A stretch of 64,000 nucleotides of DNA from Sphingomonas flavescens (GCF_030866745.1 NZ_CP133016.1:2466001-2530000), one strand, 5' to 3'. Shown: positions 30,517 to 40,439, counted from the stretch's first letter. Numbers and translations are program-made. The notes: generated by a model from the letters alone, not told the origin.

Positions 30517-31448
30517 GACACATCGACCCGTCGCATTTCAGGCGCGACGTCCCCCACAATCTGGCGAAGTGACGCCGCGAGCATCTGGAATTCGCTCTCG
30601 CGCGGGCTCGAGCGGCGCCAGATCAACGCGATCCGACGAAACGAATGCGCGGATTCCAGTGGTTTTGCATCCACGCCGGTTCCGGAAAGAATGCCGGCCT
30701 CGATCGCCATTCCCGGAATGAAGGTCAGGCCCAACCCATTGTCGACCATCTGCACCAAAGTGTGCAGCGACGTTCCCATCATCGCCGCCTGAGCGCGCAA
30801 ATCCGGCCGATTGCAGGCCGAAAGCGCGTGGTCTTTCAAACAGTGTCCATCCTCCAGCAGCAGAAGGCGATTCTCGTCGATGGTCGCGGCATCGATGACG
30901 TCTGCCGTCGGCGCTTCCCCGCGCGGGTAGGCGACGAACAACGGATCTTCGAACAACGCGACGCTGTCGATCTCCCCGCAAGGGAAGGGCAGGGCGAGCA
31001 GGACGCAATCGAGCTGACCGCGATGCAGCGCCTCACACGCGGCGCCGCTAGTCTCCTCGCGTAGGTAGAGTTTCAGCTCCGGCCACTGCTCGCGGAGGCG
31101 TGGCAGCATCGTTGGCAGGAGGAAGGGAGCGATGGTGGGAATGACCCCCATCCGTAGCTCACCGTGAAGAGGGCGTCCCTGCGCGCGCGCCAGTTCCGCC
31201 AACTCTTCGGTCTCACGGAGGACCTTGATCGCCTTGTCCGATATCTTCTCGCCGAGCGACGTGAAGCGCACAACGCGTCGCGTCCGCTCGACCAGCGTCA
31301 CGCCAAGCAATGTCTCAAGCTCGCGAATGCCTGCCGACAGGGTCGACTGCGTTACGAAGCAGGCATCGGCAGCCTTGCCGAAGTGACCGAGCCGCCGCAG
31401 CGCGACGAGATACTGAAGCTGCTTGATGGTGGGCAGGTGGACGATCAT
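30498..31448 (-). CDS. oxyR: Hydrogen peroxide-sensing LysR regulator OxyR
   Basis: 316 aa. An N-terminal winged helix-turn-helix (AADACFVTQSTLSAGIRELE, about 26-45) is followed by the LysR effector domain. The redox pair is present as GHCLKDHALSAC: Cys203 and Cys212, the same nine-residue spacing as Cys199/Cys208 of E. coli OxyR, which form a disulfide on oxidation. It should activate katG, which faces it. It is divergent from a small structured locus at 31.46-31.61 kb. Confidence 0.95.
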   Translation of the reverse strand: MIVHLPTIKQLQYLVALRRLGHFGKAADACFVTQSTLSAGIRELETLLGVTLVERTRRVVRFTSLGEKISDKAIKVLRETEELAELARAQGRPLHGELRMGVIPTIAPFLLPTMLPRLREQWPELKLYLREETSGAACEALHRGQLDCVLLALPFPCGEIDSVALFEDPLFVAYPRGEAPTADVIDAATIDENRLLLLEDGHCLKDHALSACNRPDLRAQAAMMGTSLHTLVQMVDNGLGLTFIPGMAIEAGILSGTGVDAKPLESAHSFRRIALIWRRSSPRESEFQMLAASLRQIVGDVAPEMRRVDVSALEPA

Positions 31449-31481
31449 TAATCGAAAAATCCAATCACACGGAGGGTGGTA

Positions 31482-31577
31482 ATGGACTTGAACGATTTAC
31501 GCGAGTCACCACATCCCATGTGCCTCCTCGGAGGCGCGCTGGCCGCCTTGCCCCCTGAGAAGGCCAGCGTTCAATAG
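31482..31577 (+). CDS. Possible 31-residue small protein divergent from oxyR
   Basis: ATG at 31482 is preceded by GGAGGG at an acceptable distance (5 bases), the best Shine-Dalgarno in the neighbourhood. The product begins MDLNDLRESPHPMCLLGG, contains one Cys and a short hydrophobic stretch, and stops with TAG at the base of a strong hairpin. It may be a translated small protein, a leader peptide or a chance frame in a structured RNA. Confidence 0.35.
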   Translation: MDLNDLRESPHPMCLLGGALAALPPEKASVQ

Positions 31578-31605
31578 GGGCGGGCACTCTCCCCAGGCCC
31601 GCCCC
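31577..31605. terminator. Strong GC hairpin between oxyR-divergent locus and TauE gene
   Basis: GGGGCGGGC and GCCCGCCCC form a perfect 9-pair stem with an 11-base loop. On the plus strand TAAAATCCTTT follows; on the minus strand, where it lies 9 bases past the TauE gene stop, TATTG follows. It is a good terminator candidate and could work for either strand. Confidence 0.65.
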
Positions 31606-31614
31606 TAAAATCCT

Positions 31615-32349
31615 TTAGCCAAAAGCACGGTAGAGGCCGAACAGGCTGATTATCGTCAGCAGCGCACCGACAAAGGTCAGCAACCGATCGGGATCGACCC
31701 GCTTGGCGATGGGGGCTCCAAAGGGAGCTGCGACCACGCCGCCGATCAGCAATCCCAGCGTCGCGGTGGTGAAGGCCGCCCAGCCAAGCGTCGCCAGGAA
31801 CGTCGCGCTGATTGTCACGGTCAGAAAGAATTCGGCGGTGTTGACGGTCCCGATCGTCTTGCGCGGGTTGCTTCCCTGGACGAGCAAGTTGGACGTGACG
31901 ATCCCGCCCCACCCGCCGCCGCCCGCGGCGTCGAGGAATCCCCCGATCAGGCCCAGTGGCGAGATAACCCGCGGCCGCCGCTCGGTATGGCGATGCATGA
32001 TCCCGCGGTAGAAAAGATAGATGCCAAGGATCGCGAGATAGCCGAGCACGAATGGTTTGGCGGTTCCGGCCGGTAAGGCAGTCAGCACATAGGCACCGAG
32101 GACACCCCCGATCACGCCCGGGATGACGATCTTGAAGAAAAGCCACCAGTCGACGTTGCGATGCGCGACGTGGCTGATCCCGGAAACCGCCGTAGTAAAG
32201 GTTTCCGCGGTATGCACGCCCGCGGACGCTGCTGCTGGCGGCATCCCCATGCTGATCAGCAGGGTGCTTGAAATCTGGCCGTACGCCATGCCCAGCGCGC
32301 CATCAACGAGCTGCGCGGCAAAGCCGATCAGGATGAATGGAAGGAGCAC
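31615..32349 (-). CDS. Sulfite exporter TauE/SafE family membrane protein
   Basis: 244 aa with about eight membrane segments in two repeats (IGFAAQLVDGALGMAYG and IGGFLDAAGGGGWGGI are the paired family signatures). TauE/SafE proteins export sulfite, sulfoacetate or other organosulfur anions. Start assigned to GTG at 32349; the next gene in the opposite direction is cysE, so a sulfur theme is possible but not proven. There is no ribosome binding site of note. Confidence 0.85.
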   Translation of the reverse strand: MLLPFILIGFAAQLVDGALGMAYGQISSTLLISMGMPPAAASAGVHTAETFTTAVSGISHVAHRNVDWWLFFKIVIPGVIGGVLGAYVLTALPAGTAKPFVLGYLAILGIYLFYRGIMHRHTERRPRVISPLGLIGGFLDAAGGGGWGGIVTSNLLVQGSNPRKTIGTVNTAEFFLTVTISATFLATLGWAAFTTATLGLLIGGVVAAPFGAPIAKRVDPDRLLTFVGALLTIISLFGLYRAFG

Positions 32350-32521
32350 CGACGGGTCGGCAACGATCGAAGGCAGGATGCGCGTCGCTCCAGCTGTGGC
32401 ATGTTCGTTTCGCCCAACGCCGGTCCGCCAACAAGGCTCCGACGCGCCGCTCGGCCCGCGCCCGCTGGTATTCGGCGCGTCGGCGACATAAATTAAACCG
32501 GAAGTTGAAGGACGTTTAAGC

Positions 32522-33208
32522 TTGTCGTCGAGCCTGATTGCTTATCTGGACTCCGTAAAGTCGCGCGACCCAGCTGCCCGTTCGCGGTGGGACGTGCTGT
32601 TCTATCCTGGGGTCACGGCCCTTGGGCTGCACCGTGTCGCGCATTGGCTATGGGAGGGGCGCCTGTTCTTCCTGGCCCGCCTCGTCAATCATTTGTCGCG
32701 TTTCCTGACGAGCATCGACATCCATCCAGGCGCGAAGATCGGCAAACGCTTCTTTCTCGATCATGGCTTCAGCGTGATCGGCGAGAGCGCGGAGATCGAC
32801 GACGACGTCACGATCTACCAGCACGTGACTTTAGGCGGGACCAATCCGACCACTGGGATCGGCGGAAAGCGCCACCCGACCTTGCGCTCCGGCGTCGTGG
32901 TGGGATCGGGCGCGCAGGTGCTCGGTCCGATTGAGGTCGGCGAAGGGGCGAAGATTGGCGCGAATTCTGTTGTGACCAAGAGCGTCGAGCCGGGTCAAAC
33001 GGTCGTTGGCATTCCGGCGAAGCCGGTCCCGATCGACGTCGTCCACTATAGTCCCGGGTTCATGCCTTACGGTACGCCGTGCGGCGAAGACGTTGACCCT
33101 GTCCGCGCCAAGTTGTGCGAGATGGAAGAGGACATCGGCAAGCTTCGGGCCGAGTTGCAAGCCCTGCGCGCTACGTCCCAGCCCCAGCCGAAGGTGAAGA
33201 GCGCTTGA
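32522..33208 (+). CDS. cysE: Serine O-acetyltransferase
   Basis: 228 aa. It makes O-acetylserine from serine and acetyl-CoA, the first step of cysteine synthesis. Left-handed beta-helix hexapeptide repeats run from about residue 70 to 160 ([20 protein letters not shown]), with the catalytic His in [11 protein letters not shown]. It lacks the long N-terminal domain of E. coli CysE, as in the short EpsC-type enzymes. The start is TTG at 32522. Its TGA overlaps the TTG start of the DUF2794 gene by 3 bases, so the two are translationally coupled. Confidence 0.92.
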   Translation: MSSSLIAYLDSVKSRDPAARSRWDVLFYPGVTALGLHRVAHWLWEGRLFFLARLVNHLSRFLTSIDIHPGAKIGKRFFLDHGFSVIGESAEIDDDVTIYQHVTLGGTNPTTGIGGKRHPTLRSGVVVGSGAQVLGPIEVGEGAKIGANSVVTKSVEPGQTVVGIPAKPVPIDVVHYSPGFMPYGTPCGEDVDPVRAKLCEMEEDIGKLRAELQALRATSQPQPKVKSA

Positions 33209-33546
33209 GCATCATCGCGCCGTTCCCCCTGGCTTGGGACCGGCGCCCCGTTGCCACTTTCGATCGCAAGGAGCTGATGCGGATCCTCGATCTGTACGGC
33301 CGGATGGTCGCCGCCGGGCACTGGCGGGATTACGCACTGCGGATCGACCCTGACGTGGCCGTCTTTGCGGCCTTCCGCCGCCATTCGGAACGTCCCGAGG
33401 TGCGCATAGAAAAACGCCCCGCACTTCGGCTGAAGCAGGGGGCGTTCGCGTTGATCGGTGAACATGGTGCCGTGCTCAAGCGGGGCCAGGAACTAAACAA
33501 TATCCTGGCCCCGCTCGAGCGGCGGCTCATGCGGCTGATTGACTGA
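33205..33546 (+). CDS. DUF2794 family protein
   Basis: 113 aa. The family pattern is clear: [45 protein letters not shown] and a C-terminal [11 protein letters not shown]. It is a small soluble protein restricted mainly to alphaproteobacteria with no assigned function. The TTG at 33205 is chosen because it overlaps the cysE stop (TTGA) and AAGGTGAAG precedes it. The 3' end overlaps the convergent membrane protein gene by 20 bases. Confidence 0.85.
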   Translation: MSIIAPFPLAWDRRPVATFDRKELMRILDLYGRMVAAGHWRDYALRIDPDVAVFAAFRRHSERPEVRIEKRPALRLKQGAFALIGEHGAVLKRGQELNNILAPLERRLMRLID

Positions 33547-34648
33547 TCGCCGGACGATCCAGGTTCGGCAACCGCTCTTGCAGCGTCGCCGGCAGCCGGG
33601 TGACGATCAGGCGGCGGGCCTGATGCCAGAAGGCCGATAGCAGCAGTAGCGCAGAACCAATGACGAGGAACGTCAGCGCGACGTTGAGCTCCACGGCGCC
33701 CACGCTCTTGAACAGCTCGATCAGCGCATAGAGCACATAAGCAAGCGCCGAGACCAGCAGCGCCCGGCGATCCACCGCCAACGCCGTCAGGCCGAACAGC
33801 ACGTACAGCGCAACGACCCCCAAGGCTTCGCCCGGACCGACGACGCCATTGTTCAGGCCCATCAGCGTGAAGATCGGGTGCGCGATCATCGGTGCGGCCA
33901 GCAGGTGCAGCCAGAAGGCGACGTCGGAACGACGGGTCAGCCGCGCGCGGTCCGACGCATCCCACCACATGGCGAACAGGAACACGCCGATGCCGAGCAG
34001 CAAGATGAAGCCAAGGATCAGGTTCTTGGCGCTCTCACTGTCGCCGGGCTGAACCACCGCGAGGACAATCGCGAGGAAAATGCCGGCGACGGCGGCGGCA
34101 CCCGCCGCGACGGTGATCGGCACGTGGAATCGGCGCCAATGAAGGTAAGCGCCGCCAGCCGCGACGAGCGCGCTGACGCCGCCGACCATCGCTGCCAGTG
34201 CTTCATTGTCGTTGTTGAACGAGGCGGGACCGATTAGCTGAACCAGCAGGAATGCGGTCGTGGCAAGTACGGACCCGACGAAGGCCAGCAACAGCAGGAT
34301 CGACGGCAGCGCCATCCGACGCCTGGCCGTGAAGTAGGTGGCCAATGCCCAGGCCGTGGCGGCGATAAACAGTGGCGCGAGGAAGCTCGGTCCACTCTCG
34401 CCATGTTCGGAGACGATCATGTGGGTCGCTTGACCGATGCTCTGACCGATCCAGCCAACCGCGATCAGCAGGATCGCCGCAGCGATCGAAACGAAGATAT
34501 CGTTGAAGCCGGTGATGAGCCTGAACTGCTCCTCGTCCGGAATTGCCGTTGAGCGTTGCGCTTCGACGTGCGCGCGCAGGGCGTCGGCGGCGCTCGCCGT
34601 AATCGCGCCGGATGCGACCGCATCGTCCAATTCCTGTTGTGAATACAT
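33527..34648 (-). CDS. Polytopic membrane protein, uncharacterised (DUF2157-like layout)
   Basis: 373 aa. A soluble N-terminal segment of about 50 residues (YSQQELDDAVASGAITASAA) is followed by about ten membrane helices and a short basic tail (RLIVTRLPATLQERLPN). The layout resembles DUF2157-type membrane proteins; no catalytic motif is seen. AGGAGGGCCCT directly precedes the ATG. A dyad of the GGTG-N16-CACC type lies 34 bases upstream, suggesting control by a YtrA-like GntR regulator that is not in this window. Confidence 0.75.
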   Translation of the reverse strand: MYSQQELDDAVASGAITASAADALRAHVEAQRSTAIPDEEQFRLITGFNDIFVSIAAAILLIAVGWIGQSIGQATHMIVSEHGESGPSFLAPLFIAATAWALATYFTARRRMALPSILLLLAFVGSVLATTAFLLVQLIGPASFNNDNEALAAMVGGVSALVAAGGAYLHWRRFHVPITVAAGAAAVAGIFLAIVLAVVQPGDSESAKNLILGFILLLGIGVFLFAMWWDASDRARLTRRSDVAFWLHLLAAPMIAHPIFTLMGLNNGVVGPGEALGVVALYVLFGLTALAVDRRALLVSALAYVLYALIELFKSVGAVELNVALTFLVIGSALLLLSAFWHQARRLIVTRLPATLQERLPNLDRPAISQSAA

Positions 34649-34681
34649 AGGGCCCTCCTGTTGGACGCAACTCTAGCGCTC

Positions 34682-34705
34682 GGTGTATTATCGTGTCAAT
34701 ACACC
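34682..34705. promoter_or_regulatory. YtrA/GntR-like operator dyad
   Basis: GGTGTATT and AATACACC are perfect inverted 8-base arms separated by 8 bases. This equals GGTG-N16-CACC, a spacing I recall being reported for YtrA-subfamily GntR repressors. It lies 34-57 bases upstream of the membrane protein gene start on the minus strand. Confidence 0.6.
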
Positions 34706-34788
34706 ATGGCGGACACGAATTGCGGGCGGTGGGATACGGCCTCGCTCGCGTGAGTTAAGGTCCGCAGACAGTTTTCAGGAGCGAATTC

Positions 34789-35172
34789 ATGGCCAAGGCA
34801 TCTACCGCCAAAAAGGACAGCAGACGAACCGAGAAAGAGTCGCGGAAGACGGGCACGTCCGTCGTTCGGGCGCGCGCAGCATCTGAGGATCGCCGCGAGA
34901 AGTCTTCGGAAGGTTTCGACGCAAGCGACGCGTTCATTAAATTGCTGCAAAGTCCGCTGGTGGCTGAACTTGTCGCCGTAGCTGCAACTGCTGCGCTGGC
35001 TGCGCTGGCGGAGAAGGGGTACTCAACCAACGGCAGCCGCCGTGGCCGTGCAGGCAATGCCGTCAAGGCGGCCGGCAAAGCGGCCGCCGCAGCAGTCGGG
35101 CGGCGGCTAAGCACTGAAATCGACGAGATTCGCGCTGCGGCGACGGCGTCTAGGGACGGCGCAGCAGCGTAA
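34789..35172 (+). CDS. Ala/Lys-rich protein, uncharacterised
   Basis: 127 aa. The N-terminal 40 residues are very basic and polar (Lys, Arg, Ser, Glu), resembling a nucleic-acid-binding or disordered tail; then PLVAELVAVAATAALAALAE forms a hydrophobic alanine-rich helix, and the C-terminus is again alanine-rich with EIDEIRAAA. No family is recognised. CAGGAGCGAATTC precedes the ATG, a good ribosome binding site. The 3' end overlaps rsmD (convergent) by 23 bases. Confidence 0.7.
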   Translation: MAKASTAKKDSRRTEKESRKTGTSVVRARAASEDRREKSSEGFDASDAFIKLLQSPLVAELVAVAATAALAALAEKGYSTNGSRRGRAGNAVKAAGKAAAAAVGRRLSTEIDEIRAAATASRDGAAA

Positions 35173-35679
35173 GTCGGGCGCGACCAACGTCACGGACGGT
35201 ATCGATGACCAGCGCGCCAGGGTCGACCTGATCGGCGCGGCTGGTCTCGATGCTCATCCAGCCGCCGGGTGTTAGCCAGTCTGCGGCAAGCACGGAGCTT
35301 ACGAGCGTGTCCGCGTGGCCCTGGTCGTAAGGGGGGTCGGCAAGGATTAAGTCGAATCTCTTGCCCCTCGGCAGGGACAAAGCGGAGCCAGGCAGTATCT
35401 CGACGTCCGCTCCGAGCTTGGCGGCGTTCCGGCGGATGACGCCTATCGCGACGGCATCTTTTTCGACAAAGGTCGTGGCCGCCGCGCCCCGGGACATCGC
35501 TTCGAATCCCAGCGCGCCACTGCCGGCGAACAGATCCGCCACTCGCAATTCGTCGAATCCGCCGAGGCGGCTGGCCAGCATTGAGAACAAAGTCTCGCGT
35601 ACGCGGTCGGCGGTCGGTCGTGTCGCTGGGCCTTGGGGCGCTTCGAGCGGACGACCACGCCAGCGCCCGGCGATGATCC

Positions 35680-35683
<4 letters not shown>
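35150..35683 (-). CDS. rsmD: 16S rRNA (guanine(966)-N(2))-methyltransferase
   Basis: 177 aa. It starts with the conserved MRIIAGRWRGRPLEAP and TRPTADRVRETLFSML; the SAM site is VADLFAGSGALGFEAMSRGA and the catalytic motif IV is DPPY (LILADPPYDQG). It methylates G966 in helix 31 of 16S rRNA. The start ATG overlaps the stop of the upstream pseudouridine synthase gene by 4 bases, so the two form a coupled RNA-modification pair. Confidence 0.95.
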
Positions 35684-36495
<812 letters not shown>

Positions 36496-36506
36496 GTGGG
36501 GTTCGG

Positions 36507-36944
36507 ATGCTGTTCGGGAAGCGTAAGCAGGTCGTCAAGCGGATCCTCATCGTCGAGGATGAGCCGCTGACGGCGTTCGACAACGAAAATACCCTTGCGG
36601 CCGAGGGTTATGAGATCGTCGCGACGGTCGATGACCTCGACGAAGCGCTCGACGTGCTGGAACGCGAACAGGTTGATCTCATCGTCAGCGACGTGCGTCT
36701 ACGTACGCAGAAATCCGGCATCGAGCTTGCCAAGACGGCCAAAGGAATGGGCGTTCCGACCCTTTTTGCTACCGGCCACGCCTATCCAGGAGCGGCTGAA
36801 ATCGCGGTCGGATGTTTGCTCAAACCCTATACGGAGCGGCAACTGTGCAAAGCGATTGCCTCCGTCGATCGGCATCTTCAGGGTGAAAAGGTCAAAAAGA
36901 CTAAAGGCCTCGAGCTGTTCGGTCGTGTCGACGAAGCGGAATAG
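36507..36944 (+). CDS. Single-domain response regulator
   Basis: 145 aa, one receiver domain and no output domain. Acidic pocket in ILIVEDEPLT, phospho-acceptor Asp in LIVSDVRLR (about residue 61), switch Thr in LFATGHAYP and Lys in CLLKPYTERQL. Related CpdR/DivK-like or stress-response receivers act by protein contact after phosphorylation by a separate kinase, which is not nearby. It is divergent from the pseudouridine synthase gene by 11 bases. Confidence 0.88.
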   Translation: MLFGKRKQVVKRILIVEDEPLTAFDNENTLAAEGYEIVATVDDLDEALDVLEREQVDLIVSDVRLRTQKSGIELAKTAKGMGVPTLFATGHAYPGAAEIAVGCLLKPYTERQLCKAIASVDRHLQGEKVKKTKGLELFGRVDEAE

Positions 36945-37008
36945 TCACCTCTAGCCAGCGCTTCCCCGGCTGCTAACATCGCTTCACTAGCGCCGAGGGG
37001 AGGAAACA

Positions 37009-38349
37009 TTGGCCACTGCATCACAGGAAGCCGGCGGCGGCTTCGTCGCGGGCATTCGGCCGTATCTTGAGCCGGCGCCTTTGACGGCGCTGTTTCTCGG
37101 CATCTCGTCAGGTTTTCCGTTCACGCTGCTGGCTGCGACACTCACGCAGCGGCTGTCCGAAGCGGGCATCGAAAAAAAATCGATCTCGGCGTTCGCGCTC
37201 GCGCTGCTGGTGTACAGCTTCAAATGGGCCTGGGCACCGCTGATCGACCGCATCAAGCTGCCGGGTTCGAAGACCTTCGGACAGCGCCGAACCTGGCTGT
37301 GGCTCGCGGCGTTCTTCGTTTCAGCCGCAGTCGTTGTGCTCGGCTCCGCCGATCCGACGAAAGACATTCAGTCCGTGGTCGTCGGTGCCTTGCTTCTCGG
37401 CTTCGCCGGCGCGACGTTTGACATCGTCATCGACGCCTATCGCATCGAGGTGCTGGAACCACGACAGCTCGGCGTCGGCTCCGGCATGTCGCAATATGGG
37501 TGGCGGCTGGGTGCATTTTTCGCGGCCTCGATCGCCTTGTTCGTTGCCGCCCGCAGCAACTGGACGATCGGCTATCTCGCCTGCATCCCGCTGGCCTTCA
37601 GCGGCCCGATCGCCTCGCTGTTCATGGGCGAGCCGGAGCGGCACCACGAGCCCAAGCCGGTCAAAGGCGCGCGTGCCCTGCTTGACGCTTTCTGGGGTCC
37701 GCTTGGCGACTTCCTGAAGCGCGAGGGCGCGCTGCTCGTCCTGTTGTTCGTGCTGATCCACAAGATCGGCGACACCATGGCCAATTTGATGATCCGCGAC
37801 CTGCTCGTCGGTCTCGGCTTCACCAAAGATGAAATTCTCTACGGGGACGTCTGGGTCGGTTTCTTCGCGCTGCTTGCCGGCATCTTCGTCGGCGGTGTGC
37901 TGTACGCGAAGATGGGCATGAAGCGTTCGGTGCTGGTCAGCCTCGTGCTGATGGCCATCTCCAACTTGAGCTTCGCCGGTCTCGCCGCGATGGGCCACTC
38001 GATGCCGATGCTCGCCTGGGCGGTTGGGTTCGAGAATTTCGCCAGCGGCATCGGTGGGGTCGTCGTGGTCGCCTACCTCTCCGCGCTCTGCAACCTTCGC
38101 TACACCGCGACGCAGTTCGCGCTGCTTTCGGCAGCAGCTGCAATCGTCGGCCGCTTCCTCACTGGCACCACCGCCGGGTCGCTCATCGAGAGCATGGGCT
38201 ACGTTAACTTTTACCTGCTGACGACGGTCATCGCGCTGCCTGGCGTGTTTCTCTACGCGTACATGCTGAAGGCGGGCCTGATCGACGAATCCATCGGCGA
38301 TGCAGGCACCGAAGGTGAGGGCGACGCCCGCGCGGAAGCCAAGGCCTAG
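37009..38349 (+). CDS. ampG: AmpG-like muropeptide MFS transporter
   Basis: 446 aa with 12-14 membrane segments. It has the AmpG opening LFLGISSGFPFTLLAATL, then FKWAWAPLIDR and DIVIDAYRIEVL, all characteristic of AmpG permeases that import GlcNAc-anhydroMurNAc peptides for cell-wall recycling; in some bacteria this signals beta-lactamase induction. The start is TTG at 37009 with GAGGGGAGG just upstream. Its end overlaps the convergent folC by 4 bases. A serine hydrolase of the beta-lactamase fold lies 3 kb away, but no AmpR is visible. Confidence 0.88.
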   Translation: MATASQEAGGGFVAGIRPYLEPAPLTALFLGISSGFPFTLLAATLTQRLSEAGIEKKSISAFALALLVYSFKWAWAPLIDRIKLPGSKTFGQRRTWLWLAAFFVSAAVVVLGSADPTKDIQSVVVGALLLGFAGATFDIVIDAYRIEVLEPRQLGVGSGMSQYGWRLGAFFAASIALFVAARSNWTIGYLACIPLAFSGPIASLFMGEPERHHEPKPVKGARALLDAFWGPLGDFLKREGALLVLLFVLIHKIGDTMANLMIRDLLVGLGFTKDEILYGDVWVGFFALLAGIFVGGVLYAKMGMKRSVLVSLVLMAISNLSFAGLAAMGHSMPMLAWAVGFENFASGIGGVVVVAYLSALCNLRYTATQFALLSAAAAIVGRFLTGTTAGSLIESMGYVNFYLLTTVIALPGVFLYAYMLKAGLIDESIGDAGTEGEGDARAEAKA

Positions 38350-39566
38350 TCGGGCAGCTCGTCGTTCGCGGCGAGCACCTGACCCGCGAGATAGAGAGAG
38401 CCTGCGATCAGCCTCGGGCCGGGAATCTGCCTCAGCGCAATTTCGACCGAGGGTGACGCTTGCCCGCCGAACTGTCTTGCCAGCGCGATTGGATCGTGGT
38501 GCGCGTGTTCGATCACCGGAACGAACGTCAGAGAAAGCGCATGCGGCTTCAGCGCATCGACGATGCTGGCCGCATCCTTGTTGGCCAGAATTCCAAGGAC
38601 AACGTGCATTGAGCCGCGCTCGGACAGCACGGCCGCAAGGGCTTCCGCGGCTTGCGCATTGTGCGCGCCGTCGATCCAGGTCGCGCCCAATTTAGTAAGC
38701 GGGCCGTCCTTTAAGCGCTGAAAGCGTGCCGGCCATTTTGCGCGAGTGATCGCCTCTCGGAAGGTGGCGTCTGACACGGACACGGCATTTTGCGCGCTAA
38801 GCATCTGCCACGCGAGACTTGCGTTTTGCCGCTGATGCGGCCCTTCCAAAGCTGGACGGAGTTCAGGATCGGAAGCCCAGTCGCGTCCTTCAAGGAGAAG
38901 CGTTGCGCCGCGGTCTCCCGCGACGCGGATGATTGCGGTTTCGGCTTCGGCTGATTGCGATAGACTGACCAACGGCACGCCGCGCTTAGCGATCGCGGCT
39001 TTCTCGGCAGCGATCTCAGCCATTGTCTCGCCGAGCAGCTGCTGATGATCGAGGCCGATGCTGGCGATGCCGGTCGCAACGGGCGCTTCGATGACATTGG
39101 TCGCGTCGAGACGCCCGCCCAACCCCACTTCGAGGACACAGGCATCAGCCGGCGTGCGAGTGAAGGCGAGAAATGCTGCGATAGTCGCGACTTCAAAGAA
39201 GCTCGGCTGAATATCGATGCCCGCGTCGATGACCTCGGTCAGCAGCTCGGCCAGCCAGTCGTCCTCGATCAGCCGACCGGCCACCCGGATACGCTCGTTG
39301 AAGCGAACTAAATGCGGACTGGTGAAGACGTGGACCGACTGTCCCGAGGCTTCGATCGCCGTACGCAGGAACGCTACGGTCGAGCCTTTGCCGTTGGTCC
39401 CGGCAACGTGGAACGTCGGCGGCAGTCGATCTTGTGGTCGGCCCAACCGGTCCAGCAGCGCGGCGACCCGCTCGAGCCCGAGCCGATCGCCGGCAGGCGA
39501 TGTCATCGAAAGCCGGTCTAACTGGGCTTGGACGCCCGGATGCACCGAGCGCGCGAAGTCGGCCAT
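38346..39566 (-). CDS. folC: Bifunctional dihydrofolate/folylpolyglutamate synthase
   Basis: 406 aa. It adds glutamate to dihydropteroate and to folates using ATP. The P-loop is FHVAGTNGKGSTVAFLR (about residues 52-68), followed by FTSPHLVRFNERIRV and LEVGLGGRLDATNV; the C-terminal ligase domain includes WIDGAHNAQAAEAL. Its ATG shares one base with the accD stop (TAATG), so translation is coupled to accD. Confidence 0.94.
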   Translation of the reverse strand: MADFARSVHPGVQAQLDRLSMTSPAGDRLGLERVAALLDRLGRPQDRLPPTFHVAGTNGKGSTVAFLRTAIEASGQSVHVFTSPHLVRFNERIRVAGRLIEDDWLAELLTEVIDAGIDIQPSFFEVATIAAFLAFTRTPADACVLEVGLGGRLDATNVIEAPVATGIASIGLDHQQLLGETMAEIAAEKAAIAKRGVPLVSLSQSAEAETAIIRVAGDRGATLLLEGRDWASDPELRPALEGPHQRQNASLAWQMLSAQNAVSVSDATFREAITRAKWPARFQRLKDGPLTKLGATWIDGAHNAQAAEALAAVLSERGSMHVVLGILANKDAASIVDALKPHALSLTFVPVIEHAHHDPIALARQFGGQASPSVEIALRQIPGPRLIAGSLYLAGQVLAANDELPD

Positions 39567-40423
39567 TAGGCGGCCTTCCTGTCCTCCGGCGAGAGGTAAG
39601 CGACGAGCAGGGCAAGCTTTTCCTTCAGGTCGCCGCGCCAGACGACCATGTCGATCATGCCGTGCTCCAGCAGATACTCGGCGCGCTGGAAGCCCTCGGG
39701 CAATTTCTCACGGATCGTCTGCTCGATCACTCGCTGCCCGGCAAAGCCGATTAACGCCCCTGGCTCGGCAATCTGCACGTCGCCCAGCATCGCGTATGAC
39801 GCCGTGACGCCTCCGGTGGTCGGGTCGGTCAGTACGACGATATAGGGCAACCCCGCCTCGCGCAGCTCCGCCAGCGCGACCGTTGTGCGCGGCATCTGCA
39901 TCAGGCTGAGGATACCTTCCTGCATCCGCGCGCCGCCCGCGGCCGTGAACAGGATGTACGGCGCCTGATCGGCAATAGCCGCGCGCACGCCCGCGACGAA
40001 CGCCGCGCCAACGGCAATGCCCATCGACCCGCCCATGAACCCGAAGTCCTGGACGCCGATGACTACTTTTTGCCCGTCGAGCTTGCCGCGCGCATTCACC
40101 AGCGCATCTCGCTCACCATTCGCGGCGCGCGCGGCTTTCAGACGATCCGTATAGCGCTTCGTATCGCGGAAGCGCAGCGGATCCTCGCGAACCTCCGGTG
40201 CTGGCAACAACTCATATTGCGCGGCATCGAACAATTGCTCGAACCGGGTCGTCGGGCCGATCCGGTCGTGGAAGTTGCAGCGCGGGCAGACGCTATAATT
40301 TTCTTCCCATTCCTTGACGAACACCATCGTCCCGCAGCGCTTGCACTTGTGCCACAGGTTTTCGGCGGTCTGCCGCTTGGGCAAAAAGGGGATGCCGTTG
40401 CGAACCCGGTCCAGCCAACTCAT
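39566..40423 (-). CDS. accD: Acetyl-CoA carboxylase carboxyltransferase subunit beta
   Basis: 285 aa. The N-terminal zinc ribbon has two CxxC pairs (CKRCGTM and CPRCN); the carboxyltransferase core shows [28 protein letters not shown] and [13 protein letters not shown]. With AccA (58824-59765) it transfers carboxyl from biotin to acetyl-CoA in fatty-acid synthesis. The ATG at 40423 gives [14 protein letters not shown] and has GAGGAA upstream; codons further upstream overlap pyrF. It is followed directly by folC, the common accD-folC order. Confidence 0.97.
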   Translation of the reverse strand: MSWLDRVRNGIPFLPKRQTAENLWHKCKRCGTMVFVKEWEENYSVCPRCNFHDRIGPTTRFEQLFDAAQYELLPAPEVREDPLRFRDTKRYTDRLKAARAANGERDALVNARGKLDGQKVVIGVQDFGFMGGSMGIAVGAAFVAGVRAAIADQAPYILFTAAGGARMQEGILSLMQMPRTTVALAELREAGLPYIVVLTDPTTGGVTASYAMLGDVQIAEPGALIGFAGQRVIEQTIREKLPEGFQRAEYLLEHGMIDMVVWRGDLKEKLALLVAYLSPEDRKAA

Positions 40424-40439
40424 GCGATGTTCCTCTAAT

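Larger units (their letters stand above)
31458..31612 (+). ncRNA. Candidate small structured RNA divergent from oxyR
   Basis: A possible promoter (TTGATG 31423-31428, 17 bases, CATTAA 31446-31451) would start an RNA near 31458. The transcript would hold three stem-loops: GCCTCC/GGAGGC at 31522-31535, CGCTGGCC/GGCCAGCG at 31537-31569 and GGGGCGGGC/GCCCGCCCC at 31577-31605, the last followed by TAAAATCCTTT. It also contains a 31-codon ORF. Position and shape recall E. coli OxyS, but no sequence homology is claimed and both ends are estimates. Confidence 0.35.
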
